Shown: positions 35,757 through 45,174 of the stretch, one piece after another | How the letters are laid out: the number at the start of each line of letters is the position of its first letter | How positions within the stretch are numbered: the first letter of the stretch is position 1 | Origin: Terriglobus albidus | Lineage (GTDB): Bacteria > Acidobacteriota > Terriglobia > Terriglobales > Acidobacteriaceae | Length of the DNA stretch: 64,000 bases | Assembly (NCBI RefSeq): GCF_008000815.1 | Contig: NZ_CP042806.1 | Coordinates: 806,001 to 870,000, forward strand | Direction: 5' to 3' | The notes under the pieces: generated by a model | Seen by the model: only the letters and a program-made list of their open reading frames with translations | Told to the model about the DNA's origin: nothing | Database searches by the model: none | Made by a program: the position numbers and the translations under genes

Positions 35757-36275
35757 ATGAAGACACGTTCGTCCCGCCGTTCGTTCCTCGGTTCCGCGTC
35801 TGCTGCTGCGCTTGGCTTGGGCGCTGCTGCCCTGTCCTCCAAAGACGCCGCCGCGCAGGCCGCTCCTTCAGGACCTCCGGTAGCCTTTCAGCCGATCACT
35901 GCGGAGAAGTTGGCGGAGCTGCTGCAGGCTGTCCACCAGAAGCCGGGCAACAAGGACCTGGTCGATGGCAAGGGAACCGCCGTGACTATGGTGCTGACCA
36001 ACGAGGTCGCCAAGTCCGCTCCCGAATTTGAGTATCACCAGACCCGTGACCATGTCTTCCAGATCCTCGATGGCGAGGCGACTTACTATGTCGGCGGAAC
36101 CCCGAAGAATCCGCGTCAGACCAAGCCGGGTGAGTTCCTCTGCCCTGACTCCGAAGGCGCCACCGCCGTCACGCTCAAGAAGGGCGACTACTTCTTCATC
36201 CCCCGCATGACCCCGCACAAGCGCGTCACCAAGACCAGCGTCAGCTTTGTCCTGATCAGCGCCACCACTGCGTGA
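35757..36275 (+). CDS. Exported cupin-like protein with twin-arginine signal
   Basis: A 172-aa protein starting with a Tat signal (SRRSFLGSASAAALGLGAA). The mature part is a single cupin-like barrel with His residues in EYHQTRDHVFQILDGEATYY, a G-D-Y-F-F-I-P turn and a final P-H-K-R, the usual two cupin motifs. An in-frame ATG at 35733 would give an eight-residue longer signal. Metal-binding and a periplasmic enzyme or binding role are inferred. It is divergent from the STAND NTPase with about 150 bp between starts. Confidence 0.8.
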   Translation: MKTRSSRRSFLGSASAAALGLGAAALSSKDAAAQAAPSGPPVAFQPITAEKLAELLQAVHQKPGNKDLVDGKGTAVTMVLTNEVAKSAPEFEYHQTRDHVFQILDGEATYYVGGTPKNPRQTKPGEFLCPDSEGATAVTLKKGDYFFIPRMTPHKRVTKTSVSFVLISATTA

Positions 36276-36760
36276 GGAATCCGATTGAGCTTTGCCAGAA
36301 GTTGGGGTATTCCTAACTCACCCTAGCGTTGCGAGTGTTCACCCCAACGAACATAGTTCGTTGGGGACCCCGAGGGTGGGGCACCCGAGGTCGGGAAGCT
36401 CCTTTAGAAGCGGGTCCTTCGCTTTGCTCAGGATGACAAAGTGACGGTAGGTGTAAGCGCTGAAGGCCGGGGTCCCCAATGAACTTGTTCATTGGGGTGA
36501 AAAGCGCGCTCTATATCAGCCTGGGGCAACGCCCCAGGTTTGGTGCCCACAGGATTGTTAAAGGGCTGAAAGGCCCGCTCTATAGTTCTTCAGTAAAGGC
36601 AAATTTGCCGATGCGCCCTAAGCGCTGTAGCCGGACCCGCAGGAAGGTCCGTCGAAAAGAGATGCGCCCTGCGCTGCAAGAATTCTGCATACTGAGAGCG
36701 GGCCGGTTGTCAGCCAGCCGGCCTTCTACTTTTTGAAAGTGTTTCCTGGTCTAGTCAAGA
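36276..36760. repeat. Repeat-filled region upstream of the LacI-type regulator
   Basis: No gene seen. It has two hairpins of the CCCCAACGAAC...GTTCGTTGGGG type (about 36342-36370 and 36470-36500), an inverted GTCATCCTGA copy (about 36409-36440) and a triple-hairpin element (about 36500-36590: GCGCGCTC, CCTGGGGCAACGCCCCAGG, GGGCTGAAAGGCCC). The last 80 bp before the GTG start contain no repeat I recognise and probably hold the regulator's promoter. Confidence 0.7.
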
Positions 36761-37852
36761 GTGTCTGAATCGACAAAAGGTCGTGGTCGCAAGCCGGCGC
36801 CGGCAAAGCCGTCCGTCGCGGGAAAACGCATCAGCCTCAAGGAGCTTGCCGCTTTCCTGAAGGTCGACCCCTCCACCGTCTCCGTGGTGCTGAACGACGT
36901 GCCCGGCCGCTCCATCTCGCCGGCCACGCGCCAGCGTATCAAGGACGCCGCCAAAGAGTTCAACTACAGCCCCAGCCTGCTCGCCCGATCGCTGCGCCAG
37001 CAGGACACACGCACCTTCGGCATTCTTCTGCCGCTGGTCGGCGAGGAGTACCACGCCCAGGTACTGAGCGGCGTCGCCAGTGAGCTGGAGCGCAATCAGT
37101 ACTCCTACCTGATCGCGCAGCACCGCCACAGCGAAGAGAAGACCGAAGCCTACATCGAGATGCTGATCTCGCGCGGCGTACAGGGCTTCATCGCCATCGA
37201 TACGCACCTGACCAGGTCGCTGCAGGTGCCCTGTGTTGCCGTCGCCGGTCATGCGCATATCCCCGGCATCACTAACGTGATGCTGAACCACGATCACGCC
37301 GCCGAGCTGACCATGCGCCACCTCCGCGACCTCGGACACAAGCGCATCGCCTTCATCCGCGGACAGGCTTTCAGCTCCGACTCCGAAAGCCGCTGGAAGG
37401 CAATGTCGCAGGCGGCAAAGCACTTCAAGATCTCCATCCCCGAAGGTCTGGTGATGCAGCTCGACCGCGACATCACCTCACCGGAGCTGGGCTACACCGT
37501 GGTGCAGAAGCTGATGAAGCAGTCGCGCGACTTTACCGCCATCGTCTGCTTCAACGACATCGCCGCCCTGGGCGCCATCCGTGCGGTAGGCGACGCCGGC
37601 CTGCGCGTGCCGGAAGATGTTTCGATCATCGGCTTTGACGACATCCGCGTCTCTGTCTTCGCCCGGCCATCGATCACCACCATCCGCCAGCCGCTGCAGG
37701 AGATGGGTGAAACCGCCGCCAAGGTCCTCTTTAGTCGTCTCAAAGGCGAGCGGGACGGCGATGACATCGCGGTTGAGCCGGAATTGATCATTCGTGAGTC
37801 CACTGGACGGGCGCCGTACCGGTATCCGGTCGGGCGCGCCTCTGCGAAATAA
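36761..37852 (+). CDS. LacI-family transcriptional regulator
   Basis: A 363-aa repressor. After a basic 22-residue extension comes the LacI helix-turn-helix (about 24-45: SLKELAAFLKVDPSTVSVVL), a hinge helix (SPSLLARSLRQQ) and a periplasmic-binding-protein-type effector domain ending in ELIIRESTGR. It starts with GTG. Directly downstream are two palindromes of LacI-operator form in front of the TonB-dependent receptor, so I infer it controls the carbohydrate locus 38-49 kb. Its TAA stop is the first base triplet of an inverted-repeat element. Confidence 0.93.
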   Translation: MSESTKGRGRKPAPAKPSVAGKRISLKELAAFLKVDPSTVSVVLNDVPGRSISPATRQRIKDAAKEFNYSPSLLARSLRQQDTRTFGILLPLVGEEYHAQVLSGVASELERNQYSYLIAQHRHSEEKTEAYIEMLISRGVQGFIAIDTHLTRSLQVPCVAVAGHAHIPGITNVMLNHDHAAELTMRHLRDLGHKRIAFIRGQAFSSDSESRWKAMSQAAKHFKISIPEGLVMQLDRDITSPELGYTVVQKLMKQSRDFTAIVCFNDIAALGAIRAVGDAGLRVPEDVSIIGFDDIRVSVFARPSITTIRQPLQEMGETAAKVLFSRLKGERDGDDIAVEPELIIRESTGRAPYRYPVGRASAK

Positions 37853-37966
37853 AGCATTTTTCCTGCTGCTGGGTATACCGGAAGGGGCGTGCGGCGGCGT
37901 TTTCATTGCGGAAAACGCCCATAGATGCGGGAACCCTACATGACACCTGCAGGAAAAATACTTTAG
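37850..37966. mobile_element. 117-bp element with terminal inverted repeats, on the regulator's stop codon
   Basis: Starts TAAAGCATTTTTCCTGCTGC and ends GCAGGAAAAATACTTTAG, so the ends are inverted repeats of about 17 bp with one or two mismatches. The middle has GGGTATACCGGAAG and a 9-bp hairpin GGCGTTTTC-ATTGCG-GAAAACGCC. No ORF. Copies are at 43398-43513 (opposite orientation), 54790-54907 and, shortened, 23840-23901. Confidence 0.82.
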
Positions 37967-37969
37967 GCC

Positions 37970-37999
37970 TTGACAGGGCTGTAAGCCAAAGCCTCTAAT
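37970..37999 (+). promoter_or_regulatory. Candidate sigma-70-type promoter for the TonB-dependent receptor
   Basis: TTGACA at 37970-37975 and TCTAAT at 37994-37999 are separated by 18 bp. The -35 box begins four bases after the inverted-repeat element. The two operators lie 30-80 bp downstream, where a bound repressor would block transcription. Confidence 0.55.
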
Positions 38000-38028
38000 G
38001 ACTGCCGGCAGACCTGCGTCTCTCACAA

Positions 38029-38040
38029 ACAATCGATTGT
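38029..38040. promoter_or_regulatory. LacI-type operator 1
   Basis: Perfect palindrome ACAATCGATTGT with the central CG typical of LacI-family sites, preceded by ACAA. It lies about 30 bp downstream of the candidate -10 box. Confidence 0.7.
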
Positions 38041-38070
38041 CTTCATGAGTGGAGAAATATGCATTTTCAA

Positions 38071-38084
38071 AACAATCGATTGTT
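38071..38084. promoter_or_regulatory. LacI-type operator 2
   Basis: Perfect 14-bp palindrome AACAATCGATTGTT, identical in its core to operator 1. The two centres are 43 bp apart, about four helical turns, so two dimers could bind the same face of the DNA. It lies 37 bp upstream of the receptor start. Confidence 0.75.
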
Positions 38085-38120
38085 CATGGCGCACGGATCC
38101 TGCTCATTTGGAGGCACGAT

Positions 38121-41100
38121 ATGTCAATCTCTCGCAAGCAGCTTGCTGCAGCGGGCGTTCTTTTACTTTCTCTGGCGACGTACTCGGCAGAGGCTCAGAA
38201 TGCGAATGCAGGCGATATCCGCGGTGTGGTCACTGATCCGACAGGAGCCGTGATCGCCGGAGCAACCGTCACTGTTCTCGATAAGGACAAGGGCGTCACC
38301 ACTACCTACACCACAGACACATCCGGTCTGTACGACACCGGCCCGATCGTTACCGACAACTACCAGGTCACCGTCGCCAAGCAAGGCTTCGCCAGCTACG
38401 TTCGCTCGCAGATCACCCTGCAGGTCGGCGTCATCACGGTGAACGCACAGCTCAAGGTAGGCACCACTGAGACCTCGGTCGTTGTGGCTGAAGATGTTCC
38501 GCTGATTCAGACCGAGACCGGCGAACAGTCCACCACGCTCGAGAGCAAGGTTCTGTCGAAGCTGCCGAACCCCACCCCTGATTGGCAGAACTTCATCAAG
38601 CTGATTCCGGGCGCGACCGCGACCTCGACCTCCGGCACCACCAACACCGGTCAGGCCTACTCGGTAAACGGCAACCTGCCCTACAACGCTGTGCTGGCGG
38701 ACGGCGCCTCGTCCGCTCTGTCGCACTCCGGCAATGCCGACGTGTCGACCTTCGAGACGGTGCAGGAGGTGCAGGTCAATACCTCGGCCTTCTCCGCACA
38801 GTTCGGTACCGGCGGCGTGATCATGAACCAGATCAGCAAGGGCGGAAGCTCTACCTTCCACGGAGCGCTGTACGAGTACGCACAGAACGATGCGGTGAAC
38901 GCTCGCAGCTTCTACCAGACCTCGAAGCCTTACCGTCGTTATCACGACTTCGGCGGATCGATCGGCGGACCGGTATGGCTGCCGCAGTCGCTGGGCGGTA
39001 AGAACCGCTTGTTCTTCTACTTCAACTACGACCGCACCATCAGCCTGAGCGCCAGCACCGGCTACCAGACCGTACCCACCGATGCGATGCGCCGCGGCGA
39101 CTTCTCCGGCATGGCTCCGGTCTATGATCCGAACACCACGACGCAGGTCACGGTCGGCGGAAAGACCTACATCAAGCGCACCCAGTTCGCGAACAACCAG
39201 GTGCCCATCTCTGCGACGGCCGCGAAGGTACTGGCGCTGTATCCGAAGGCCAACTACAACGGGTCAAACATGACCGTCAGCCCGACCACCGGTGTTGCGA
39301 CGAACAACTACTACTACAACCTGCGTTCCAGCAATCCCTACAGCCGCTTCTTCGGCCGCTTCGATTACGACATCTCGCCGACGAACCGCCTGACCGGATC
39401 GGTCACCGAGCGTGACAACCCGGCGCGTTACGTCAACGGCCTGGGATGCCCCCTTGTGTGTATGACAGGCGACGTCAGCAGCTATAACTCGCAGATCACC
39501 GACGTGTGGAACATCAGCTCGCACACCATCAACGAGGCGCGCCTGGGTTACACCAACCAGCTCAACTTCTTCATTCCGGATACACAGGGCTCCGGCCTTG
39601 GACCGTCGCTGGGTCTGCCCTACCTGAAGTTCGACATCATTCCGACCTTCAACATCTCGTCCTACTCAGGCATCAACCAGCCGCTCTCGCCCTTCACCTA
39701 CAAGGAGCACAACTACGATCCGTCGGACGTGGTGACCATGATTCGCGGCAAGCACATCCTTCACGTCGGCGGCGAGTACATGATCTTCCAGGACAACTCG
39801 ACCGCATACGGCAACATCAACGGATCGACGCTCGGTTTCACCGGCGTGTACACGCAGTGCACCTACTGCCAGACGGCGGCGGGCGGCAATCAGGCCTCTA
39901 CCGGCAATGCCTGGGCCGATCTCTATACCGAGCAGATCAACAGCTGGTCGGCACAGGTCACTCCTGAGTTTGCCGGACGCCAGAAGGCTCCGCAGATGTT
40001 CATCCAGGACGACTGGAAGCTGACGCCGAACCTCACCGTCAACCTCGGCCTGCGCTACCAGATCATGGAAGGCTGGTCTGACACCAAGAACAACCAGCGT
40101 ACCTTCGATCCCAACGTGACCAACAGCGTCACCAACACACTGGGCGGCATGTGGTACGCGGGCACCAAGGCGAACGGACGCTCGCAGTTGCAGAACAACG
40201 TCTATGACACCGTGCTTCCGCGCGTGGGCTTTGCCTGGCAGTACCAGCCCGGCTTTGTCATCCGCGGCGGCTACGGTCTGTATGCCTACCTGTGGAGCCT
40301 GGATACCTACGGTAGCGACGAGGGCTCGGCCTTCGGCTTCAAGGGATCGCTGTCGGATACCAGCAACGGTCAGACCGCGGTCGGTAAGCTGTCAGCTGCG
40401 AATCCGCAGTTCCCGTACATCGGACCGACGACGGATTCAGGCGCGTACAACGGACAGGGTGTCAACTTCACCAACCAGCACACGCCGGTGACGAAGATTC
40501 ACCAGTACAACATCACGGTGGAAAAGCAGATCGGCACCGACATGAAGGCGAGCCTCGCCTATGTAGGCAGCCGCTCGGTCAACCTGACCTTCAGCCGCGA
40601 CATCAACCAGGTGCCGGTCGACAAGCTGGCTGTCGTCGATCAGCAGTTCCGTCCGTTCCCACAGTTCACCTCCATCAACGGAAGCACCTTCAACTCCGAC
40701 GCCAACTACAACTCGCTGCAGGCCACCCTTCAGAAGCGTCTGACCCACAGCCTGTCCTTCGATGCCAGCTATGTGTGGTCGAAGTTCCTCAACGAGTTCG
40801 ACTCGTCAGCATGGGGCAGCCGTAACGGCACCACCACCTACCAGAACTCGTATGACGTGGGAGCCAACTACGGTCCCTCGAACTTCGATGTTCGCAACGC
40901 CTTCAAGGGAGATGCGATCTATGTGCTTCCTTTCGGCAAGGGACAGCGCTTCCTGAACAACAACTACCTGGTTGATCAGGCCGTCGGTGGATGGCAGCTT
41001 TCCACTACCTATGTGCTGCAGTCCGGTAACCCGATGACCGTCACCATTCCGACCACGTTGGCGCAGACCTATGCCGGTTCGGGCAACATGTATCCGAACT

Positions 41101-41483
41101 GGGCCAGCAGCCCCACGCTGTCGGACCGCACCCGCGACCACTGGTTCAACACCACCTACATCAGCCAGAGCGGTCAGAAGGTGGGCCCTGACACCAACGC
41201 GGCGTACATCATCCCTGCGAACGGAACCTTCGGCAACTTCCATCGCAACAACGTCTACGGCCCCGGCATGGTGAGCTTCAACACCTCGCTCGGAAAGACC
41301 TTCAACCTCTACAAGGAGCAGTACAAGTTTGAGCTGCGTGCCGACGCAACCAACGTACTGAACCACCCGGTCTTCGCGAATCCGAATACTTCCATCACCA
41401 ACGGAAACTTCGGAAAGATCACCTCAACCAACCTGTTCGTCGGCGGGCGAGCCATCCAGCTCATGGGTCGCTTCTCGTTCTGA
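38121..41483 (+). CDS. Oar-type TonB-dependent outer-membrane receptor with carboxypeptidase-regulatory domain
   Basis: A 1120-aa receptor. It has a signal peptide (cleavage near AEAQ at about 26), an N-terminal carboxypeptidase-regulatory-like Ig domain (about 30-115, GDIRGVVTDPTGAVIAGATV), a plug domain (about 125-230) and a long beta-barrel ending in an aromatic residue (GRFSF), as needed for outer-membrane insertion. GGAGG at about 38110 fits the ATG at 38121; the frame is open upstream to 38049, which would run through operator 2. Such receptors are abundant in Acidobacteria and take up large glycans or siderophores; the downstream glycosidases favour a glycan. No SusD-like partner is seen. 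Confidence 0.93.
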   Translation: MSISRKQLAAAGVLLLSLATYSAEAQNANAGDIRGVVTDPTGAVIAGATVTVLDKDKGVTTTYTTDTSGLYDTGPIVTDNYQVTVAKQGFASYVRSQITLQVGVITVNAQLKVGTTETSVVVAEDVPLIQTETGEQSTTLESKVLSKLPNPTPDWQNFIKLIPGATATSTSGTTNTGQAYSVNGNLPYNAVLADGASSALSHSGNADVSTFETVQEVQVNTSAFSAQFGTGGVIMNQISKGGSSTFHGALYEYAQNDAVNARSFYQTSKPYRRYHDFGGSIGGPVWLPQSLGGKNRLFFYFNYDRTISLSASTGYQTVPTDAMRRGDFSGMAPVYDPNTTTQVTVGGKTYIKRTQFANNQVPISATAAKVLALYPKANYNGSNMTVSPTTGVATNNYYYNLRSSNPYSRFFGRFDYDISPTNRLTGSVTERDNPARYVNGLGCPLVCMTGDVSSYNSQITDVWNISSHTINEARLGYTNQLNFFIPDTQGSGLGPSLGLPYLKFDIIPTFNISSYSGINQPLSPFTYKEHNYDPSDVVTMIRGKHILHVGGEYMIFQDNSTAYGNINGSTLGFTGVYTQCTYCQTAAGGNQASTGNAWADLYTEQINSWSAQVTPEFAGRQKAPQMFIQDDWKLTPNLTVNLGLRYQIMEGWSDTKNNQRTFDPNVTNSVTNTLGGMWYAGTKANGRSQLQNNVYDTVLPRVGFAWQYQPGFVIRGGYGLYAYLWSLDTYGSDEGSAFGFKGSLSDTSNGQTAVGKLSAANPQFPYIGPTTDSGAYNGQGVNFTNQHTPVTKIHQYNITVEKQIGTDMKASLAYVGSRSVNLTFSRDINQVPVDKLAVVDQQFRPFPQFTSINGSTFNSDANYNSLQATLQKRLTHSLSFDASYVWSKFLNEFDSSAWGSRNGTTTYQNSYDVGANYGPSNFDVRNAFKGDAIYVLPFGKGQRFLNNNYLVDQAVGGWQLSTTYVLQSGNPMTVTIPTTLAQTYAGSGNMYPNWASSPTLSDRTRDHWFNTTYISQSGQKVGPDTNAAYIIPANGTFGNFHRNNVYGPGMVSFNTSLGKTFNLYKEQYKFELRADATNVLNHPVFANPNTSITNGNFGKITSTNLFVGGRAIQLMGRFSF

Positions 41484-41494
41484 TCTCCTGGCCT

Positions 41495-41532
41495 GAGAGG
41501 CGGGTGTTGCAACGACCCGCCTCTCATTTTTT
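41495..41532 (+). terminator. Rho-independent terminator of the receptor gene
   Basis: An 11-bp perfect stem, GAGAGGCGGGT and ACCCGCCTCTC, with a nine-base loop is followed by CATTTTTT, 12 bp after the receptor stop. It implies the receptor is a separate transcript from the glycosidase genes. Confidence 0.9.
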
Positions 41533-42002
41533 ATGTGCATCGACAAATTCGATTTTCGTTAGGAACTGTCATAAATGTTGTCATCCTGAACGAACGGGGT
41601 CCCCAGACAGCTTCGCTGGCTGGGGTGGAGAAGTGAAGGACCTGCTTTTTGAACAGTTCGGATGGCAAAGGCTCTTCAGGGATCCCAAAAGGTAAGGCCC
41701 CGGATAATAGACGGAGCCGGGCAATAAGCGCTGAAGGCGCGCTCCATACCAGCCTGGGGCAACGCCCCAGGTACGCAGTAGATAAAAGTCTAAGGGCTGA
41801 AGGCCCGCTCCATAGTTCGGCAATCAAAGAGGGCACTCAAACGAAATTTATCGACATGGTGTCCCACAAGTTCGTGAACATAAATCATGAAGGACATTGC
41901 CATCCGAAGCGTTGAAGAAAGCAGGTCCTTCGCTTTGCTCAGGATGACAACATTTTGCCGGGAACTTAGATCCACGACACCAGGTCCCAAAGAACAAACT
42001 CT
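41533..42002. repeat. Repeat-filled region between receptor and GH30 gene
   Basis: No gene seen. A GTCATCCTGA element with a nested CCCCAGACAGC...GCTGGCTGGGG hairpin (about 41578-41690), a triple-hairpin element (about 41728-41822) and an inverted GTCATCCTGA copy (about 41918-41955). The GH30 promoter must lie in the last 45 bp or inside the repeats. Confidence 0.75.
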
Positions 42003-43400
42003 ATGCGATTGAAAACCACGCTGCTCGGAATCCTCGCACTTTCGCTGACCGTCGCAATGCACGCCCAAAAACCCACCCAGGTCTGGCTCACCACCAGCGA
42101 CGGCGCCACACTCCTGCATCGTGAAGCCGATCTGAAATGGAGCAAGACCCCCGCCACCGGCGCCATAATTTCGGTCGATGATGCAAAACGTTTCCAGACC
42201 ATCGACGGCTTCGGACACGCCCTGACTGGCGGCTCCGCACAGCTCCTGATGAAGATGACTCCCGCGGCCCGCAATACCTTGCTGCATGAGCTCTTCGGCA
42301 ACGGCGACGGACAGATCGGTATGTCGTATCTCCGTGTCTCTGTCGGCGCGTCGGACATGAACGCCTACGTCTACACCTACGACGACATGCCCACCGGTGA
42401 AACCGATCCCGAGCTGAAACACTTCACGCTCGCCGAGGATGAGAAGGATGTCATCCCCGTACTGAAAGAGATCCTGGCCATCAATCCCAGGATCAAGATT
42501 CTCGCCTCTCCATGGACCGCGCCGTCCTGGATGAAGACCAACGAAAACGTAAAAGGCGGAGCCCTCAAGAAAGAGTATTACCCGGTCTACGCGCAGTACT
42601 GGGTGAAGTATCTCCAGGGCATGAAGGCGCACGGCATCACCATCGACGCGCTGACGGTGCAGAACGAGCCGGAGAATCCGAAGAACACACCCAGCCTGGT
42701 AATGACCGCTGACGAAGAGGCCGAGTTCATCGGTCAGCATCTGGGGCCGGCTTTACACATCGCCGGTCTGCAAACCAGGATCATCGCCTTCGATCACAAC
42801 TGCGACCATCCCAACTATCCGGAGACCGTCCTCAAGGATGCAAAATCCGGCCCCGTGACCGACGGCTCCGGCTTCCATCTGTATCTCGGCGACATTAGCG
42901 CCATGACGCAAGTACACGATGCCTATCCGCAGAAGAACATCTACTTCACCGAACAGATGGTGGTTGCTTACAAGACGAAGGAACCGATGCCGATTGCGCG
43001 TCCCTTCTCGCGCGTGGTGATTGGGGCACTGAATAACTGGAGCCGTAACGTGTTGCTCTGGAACCTCGCCGCCGATCCGCAGAATGGGCCGCACACCAAC
43101 AACGGCGGCTGCCCCATGTGCTCAGGCTCGCTGACGCTGGACGGCGACAAGGTCACGCGCCTGGTGGCGCACTACACCGCCGCCCACGCCTCAAAGTTTG
43201 TGCCGCCGGGCTCAGTTCGTATCGGCTCATCGTGCGAGGGAAGCTGCCCTGCCGAAGTGGTGTTGCGCACGCCCAAGGGAAAGTATGTTCTGCTGGTCAG
43301 CAACCCGGATGCGGAGGCGCGTGACTTAAGCGTACGTTTCCATGGAAAGACCTTCCATACCTCGCTGGCCGCCGGCGCTGTCGCAACCTACGTCTGGTGA
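42003..43400 (+). CDS. Exported glycoside hydrolase family 30 (glucosylceramidase/beta-1,6-glucanase-like)
   Basis: A 465-aa secreted enzyme with a signal peptide (about 1-21). It reads as a GH30 (beta/alpha)8 barrel plus beta-side domain: QTIDGFGHALTGGSAQ at the start of the barrel, acid/base Glu222 in TVQNEPEN and nucleophile Glu317 in YFTEQM. The sequence before the barrel and the C-terminal beta strands complete the side domain. GH30 members of this branch are glucosylceramidases or endo-beta-1,6-glucanases; with GH3 downstream I favour beta-glucan. Its TGA lies at the edge of an inverted-repeat element. Confidence 0.9.
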   Translation: MRLKTTLLGILALSLTVAMHAQKPTQVWLTTSDGATLLHREADLKWSKTPATGAIISVDDAKRFQTIDGFGHALTGGSAQLLMKMTPAARNTLLHELFGNGDGQIGMSYLRVSVGASDMNAYVYTYDDMPTGETDPELKHFTLAEDEKDVIPVLKEILAINPRIKILASPWTAPSWMKTNENVKGGALKKEYYPVYAQYWVKYLQGMKAHGITIDALTVQNEPENPKNTPSLVMTADEEAEFIGQHLGPALHIAGLQTRIIAFDHNCDHPNYPETVLKDAKSGPVTDGSGFHLYLGDISAMTQVHDAYPQKNIYFTEQMVVAYKTKEPMPIARPFSRVVIGALNNWSRNVLLWNLAADPQNGPHTNNGGCPMCSGSLTLDGDKVTRLVAHYTAAHASKFVPPGSVRIGSSCEGSCPAEVVLRTPKGKYVLLVSNPDAEARDLSVRFHGKTFHTSLAAGAVATYVW

Positions 43401-43513
43401 GAGATTTTTTCTGTAGGTGTAGTGTAGGGATTCCGCATCTATGGGCGTTTTCCGCAATGAAAACGCCGCTGCACTTCCCTTCGGGATACGTAGCAACAGG
43501 AAAAATACTCTAA
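43398..43513. mobile_element. 117-bp inverted-repeat element, minus orientation, on the GH30 stop codon
   Basis: The reverse complement begins TTAGAGTATTTTTCCTGTTGC, contains the GGCGTTTTC-ATTGCG-GAAAACGCC hairpin and a CATAGATGCGG segment shared with the 37.85-kb copy, and ends in a looser terminus that merges with the GH30 TGA. The two copies thus flank the receptor-GH30 stretch in inverted orientation. Confidence 0.8.
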
Positions 43514-43658
43514 GGAAAGGTTCTAGTGTGGTGAATCTGAAGTTCATAGCAAAACGTTGTCATCCTGAACGAATGTGAAGGACCTGCTTTTTCAACGCTT
43601 CGGATGGCAAAAGCTCTAAATGATTTACGTCACGAACTAATGACGCAGGATACTTGCG
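43514..43658. repeat. GTCATCCTGA repeat with conserved tail
   Basis: A direct copy at about 43557-43600 (GTCATCCTGAACGAATGTGA, then AGGACCTGCTTTTTC) is followed by the TTCGGATGGCAAA tail and ATGATTTACGTCACGAAC, as in the copies at 2.06 and 14.7 kb. Confidence 0.75.
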
Positions 43659-45149
43659 ATGCTGACACGGAGAGAGTTTGTTCAACAGGCCGCACTGGCC
43701 ATCGGCGGTCTGCGCTATGCCACCGCGCAGACCGCGAATGGGGTCGTCCTCAAGACGCCCTCAGGCCCATTGCGTGGGTTGCAGACCGACGGTGTGCGCG
43801 TCTTCCGCGGTGTTCCCTTTGCGCAGCCCCCTGTTGGCGATCTCCGTTTCCGTGCACCACAGCCGGTCACTCCGTGGAAGCAGGTACGTAACGCGACCGA
43901 GTTTGCTCCCGCCGCTTGGCAGCAGGACAAAAGTCATCGCCGGAGCGAAGACTGCCTGTATCTGAATATCTGGGCGCCGCAGGGGACTGGGCCATTCTCG
44001 GTTTATGTCTGGATTCACGGCGGCGGCTTTACCGGTGGACGCTCGTTCGATCCGATGTTCGATGGAACGAACTTTGCAAAGAACGGCATCGTCGTCATCA
44101 CGGTGGCGTATCGCCTCGGCGTCTTCGGCTTCCTCGATATGGAGCCGCTTTTAGGCAGCAGCTATCGCGGCTCGGCGAATAATGCGCTGCGCGACCTGAT
44201 CGCGTCGCTCACCTGGGTCAAGCAGAACGTAGCCGCCTTCGGCGGAGATCCAGACAAGGTAACCATCGGCGGTGAATCGGCGGGCGCGAAGCTCACCTGC
44301 CTGCTGATGGGTGTTCCTTCTGCAAGCGGCCTCTTCCATCAGATGATCTCCGAGAGCGGCGGCGCCGAGCGCATCTGGTCGAAAGATCGCGCCAACCAGA
44401 TCGCCGACGAGTTCGGCGCAGCATGGAGAGCAGTTGGCGGCGGAGCCGCGATTACCAAGGCCGCGCCCGGCGAGCTGATCGTCGCGCAGGAGCGGATGAT
44501 TCGCACCTCGCCCGTGCACTTCCCGCTACGTGTAGAGATCGACGGCGACCTCATCCAGCAGACACCGCTGGCCACCATTCGAGGCGGCTCGACACGCGGG
44601 AAGCGCCTGCTGATCGGCACCAACCTCGATGAGAGCGCCTCCTTCATCGGAACGCATCCGGCAAAGGATGCTGACAGCCAGGACCTCGGCAATCTGCCGG
44701 TAGAAAAGTTCCATCCCATCGACCATGCTTACAAGAAGCTCTACCCCAATCTCTCGCCGGAGATGCGCCGCATCCGCAGCGTGACGGCAGAAGAGTATTG
44801 GGTACCCACCATGCGCGTTGCCGAAGCGCATGCCGGCGGCGGCAATGAGACGTACCTCTATCGCCTCGACTTCCCCGGCGAAGGACACTACGCAGGGCTG
44901 GCCTTCCACTCCTACGACCTGCGCTTTGCCTGGAACCACCTCCCGCCGGAAGCAGCCGCCAATGCGAAGACGTTAGCGGGCACCATGAACACGGCGTGGA
45001 CTGCCTTCCTGAAGGGCGAAGCTCTGTCAGGATGGCCGGCCTTCGACAACAACAAACAGACAACGATGATCCTCGACGTGCCCAGCCACGTCGCGCAGCG
45101 TCCGCATGCCGAAGAGTTGGCCTTGTGGAATGGCCTGCTTACGCAGTGA
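43659..45149 (+). CDS. Exported type-B carboxylesterase
   Basis: A 496-aa alpha/beta hydrolase with a twin-arginine-like signal (LTRREFVQQAALAIGG). Family landmarks: RGVPFAQPPVGDLRF, EDCLYLNIW, the oxyanion-hole HGGGF and the nucleophile elbow GGESAG with Ser207. The length is typical of PnbA-like esterases. It starts the esterase-GH3-beta-helix run, with GH3 25 bp downstream, so it may remove acyl groups from the glycan; that role is inference. Confidence 0.9.
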   Translation: MLTRREFVQQAALAIGGLRYATAQTANGVVLKTPSGPLRGLQTDGVRVFRGVPFAQPPVGDLRFRAPQPVTPWKQVRNATEFAPAAWQQDKSHRRSEDCLYLNIWAPQGTGPFSVYVWIHGGGFTGGRSFDPMFDGTNFAKNGIVVITVAYRLGVFGFLDMEPLLGSSYRGSANNALRDLIASLTWVKQNVAAFGGDPDKVTIGGESAGAKLTCLLMGVPSASGLFHQMISESGGAERIWSKDRANQIADEFGAAWRAVGGGAAITKAAPGELIVAQERMIRTSPVHFPLRVEIDGDLIQQTPLATIRGGSTRGKRLLIGTNLDESASFIGTHPAKDADSQDLGNLPVEKFHPIDHAYKKLYPNLSPEMRRIRSVTAEEYWVPTMRVAEAHAGGGNETYLYRLDFPGEGHYAGLAFHSYDLRFAWNHLPPEAAANAKTLAGTMNTAWTAFLKGEALSGWPAFDNNKQTTMILDVPSHVAQRPHAEELALWNGLLTQ

Positions 45150-45174
45150 ACCTTAACGAAAAGAAAGTGAGCTC

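Noticed and set aside
38049-38120. Upstream start of the TonB-dependent receptor
   Set aside because: It would translate through operator 2, and a good ribosome-binding site and signal peptide belong to the ATG at 38121.
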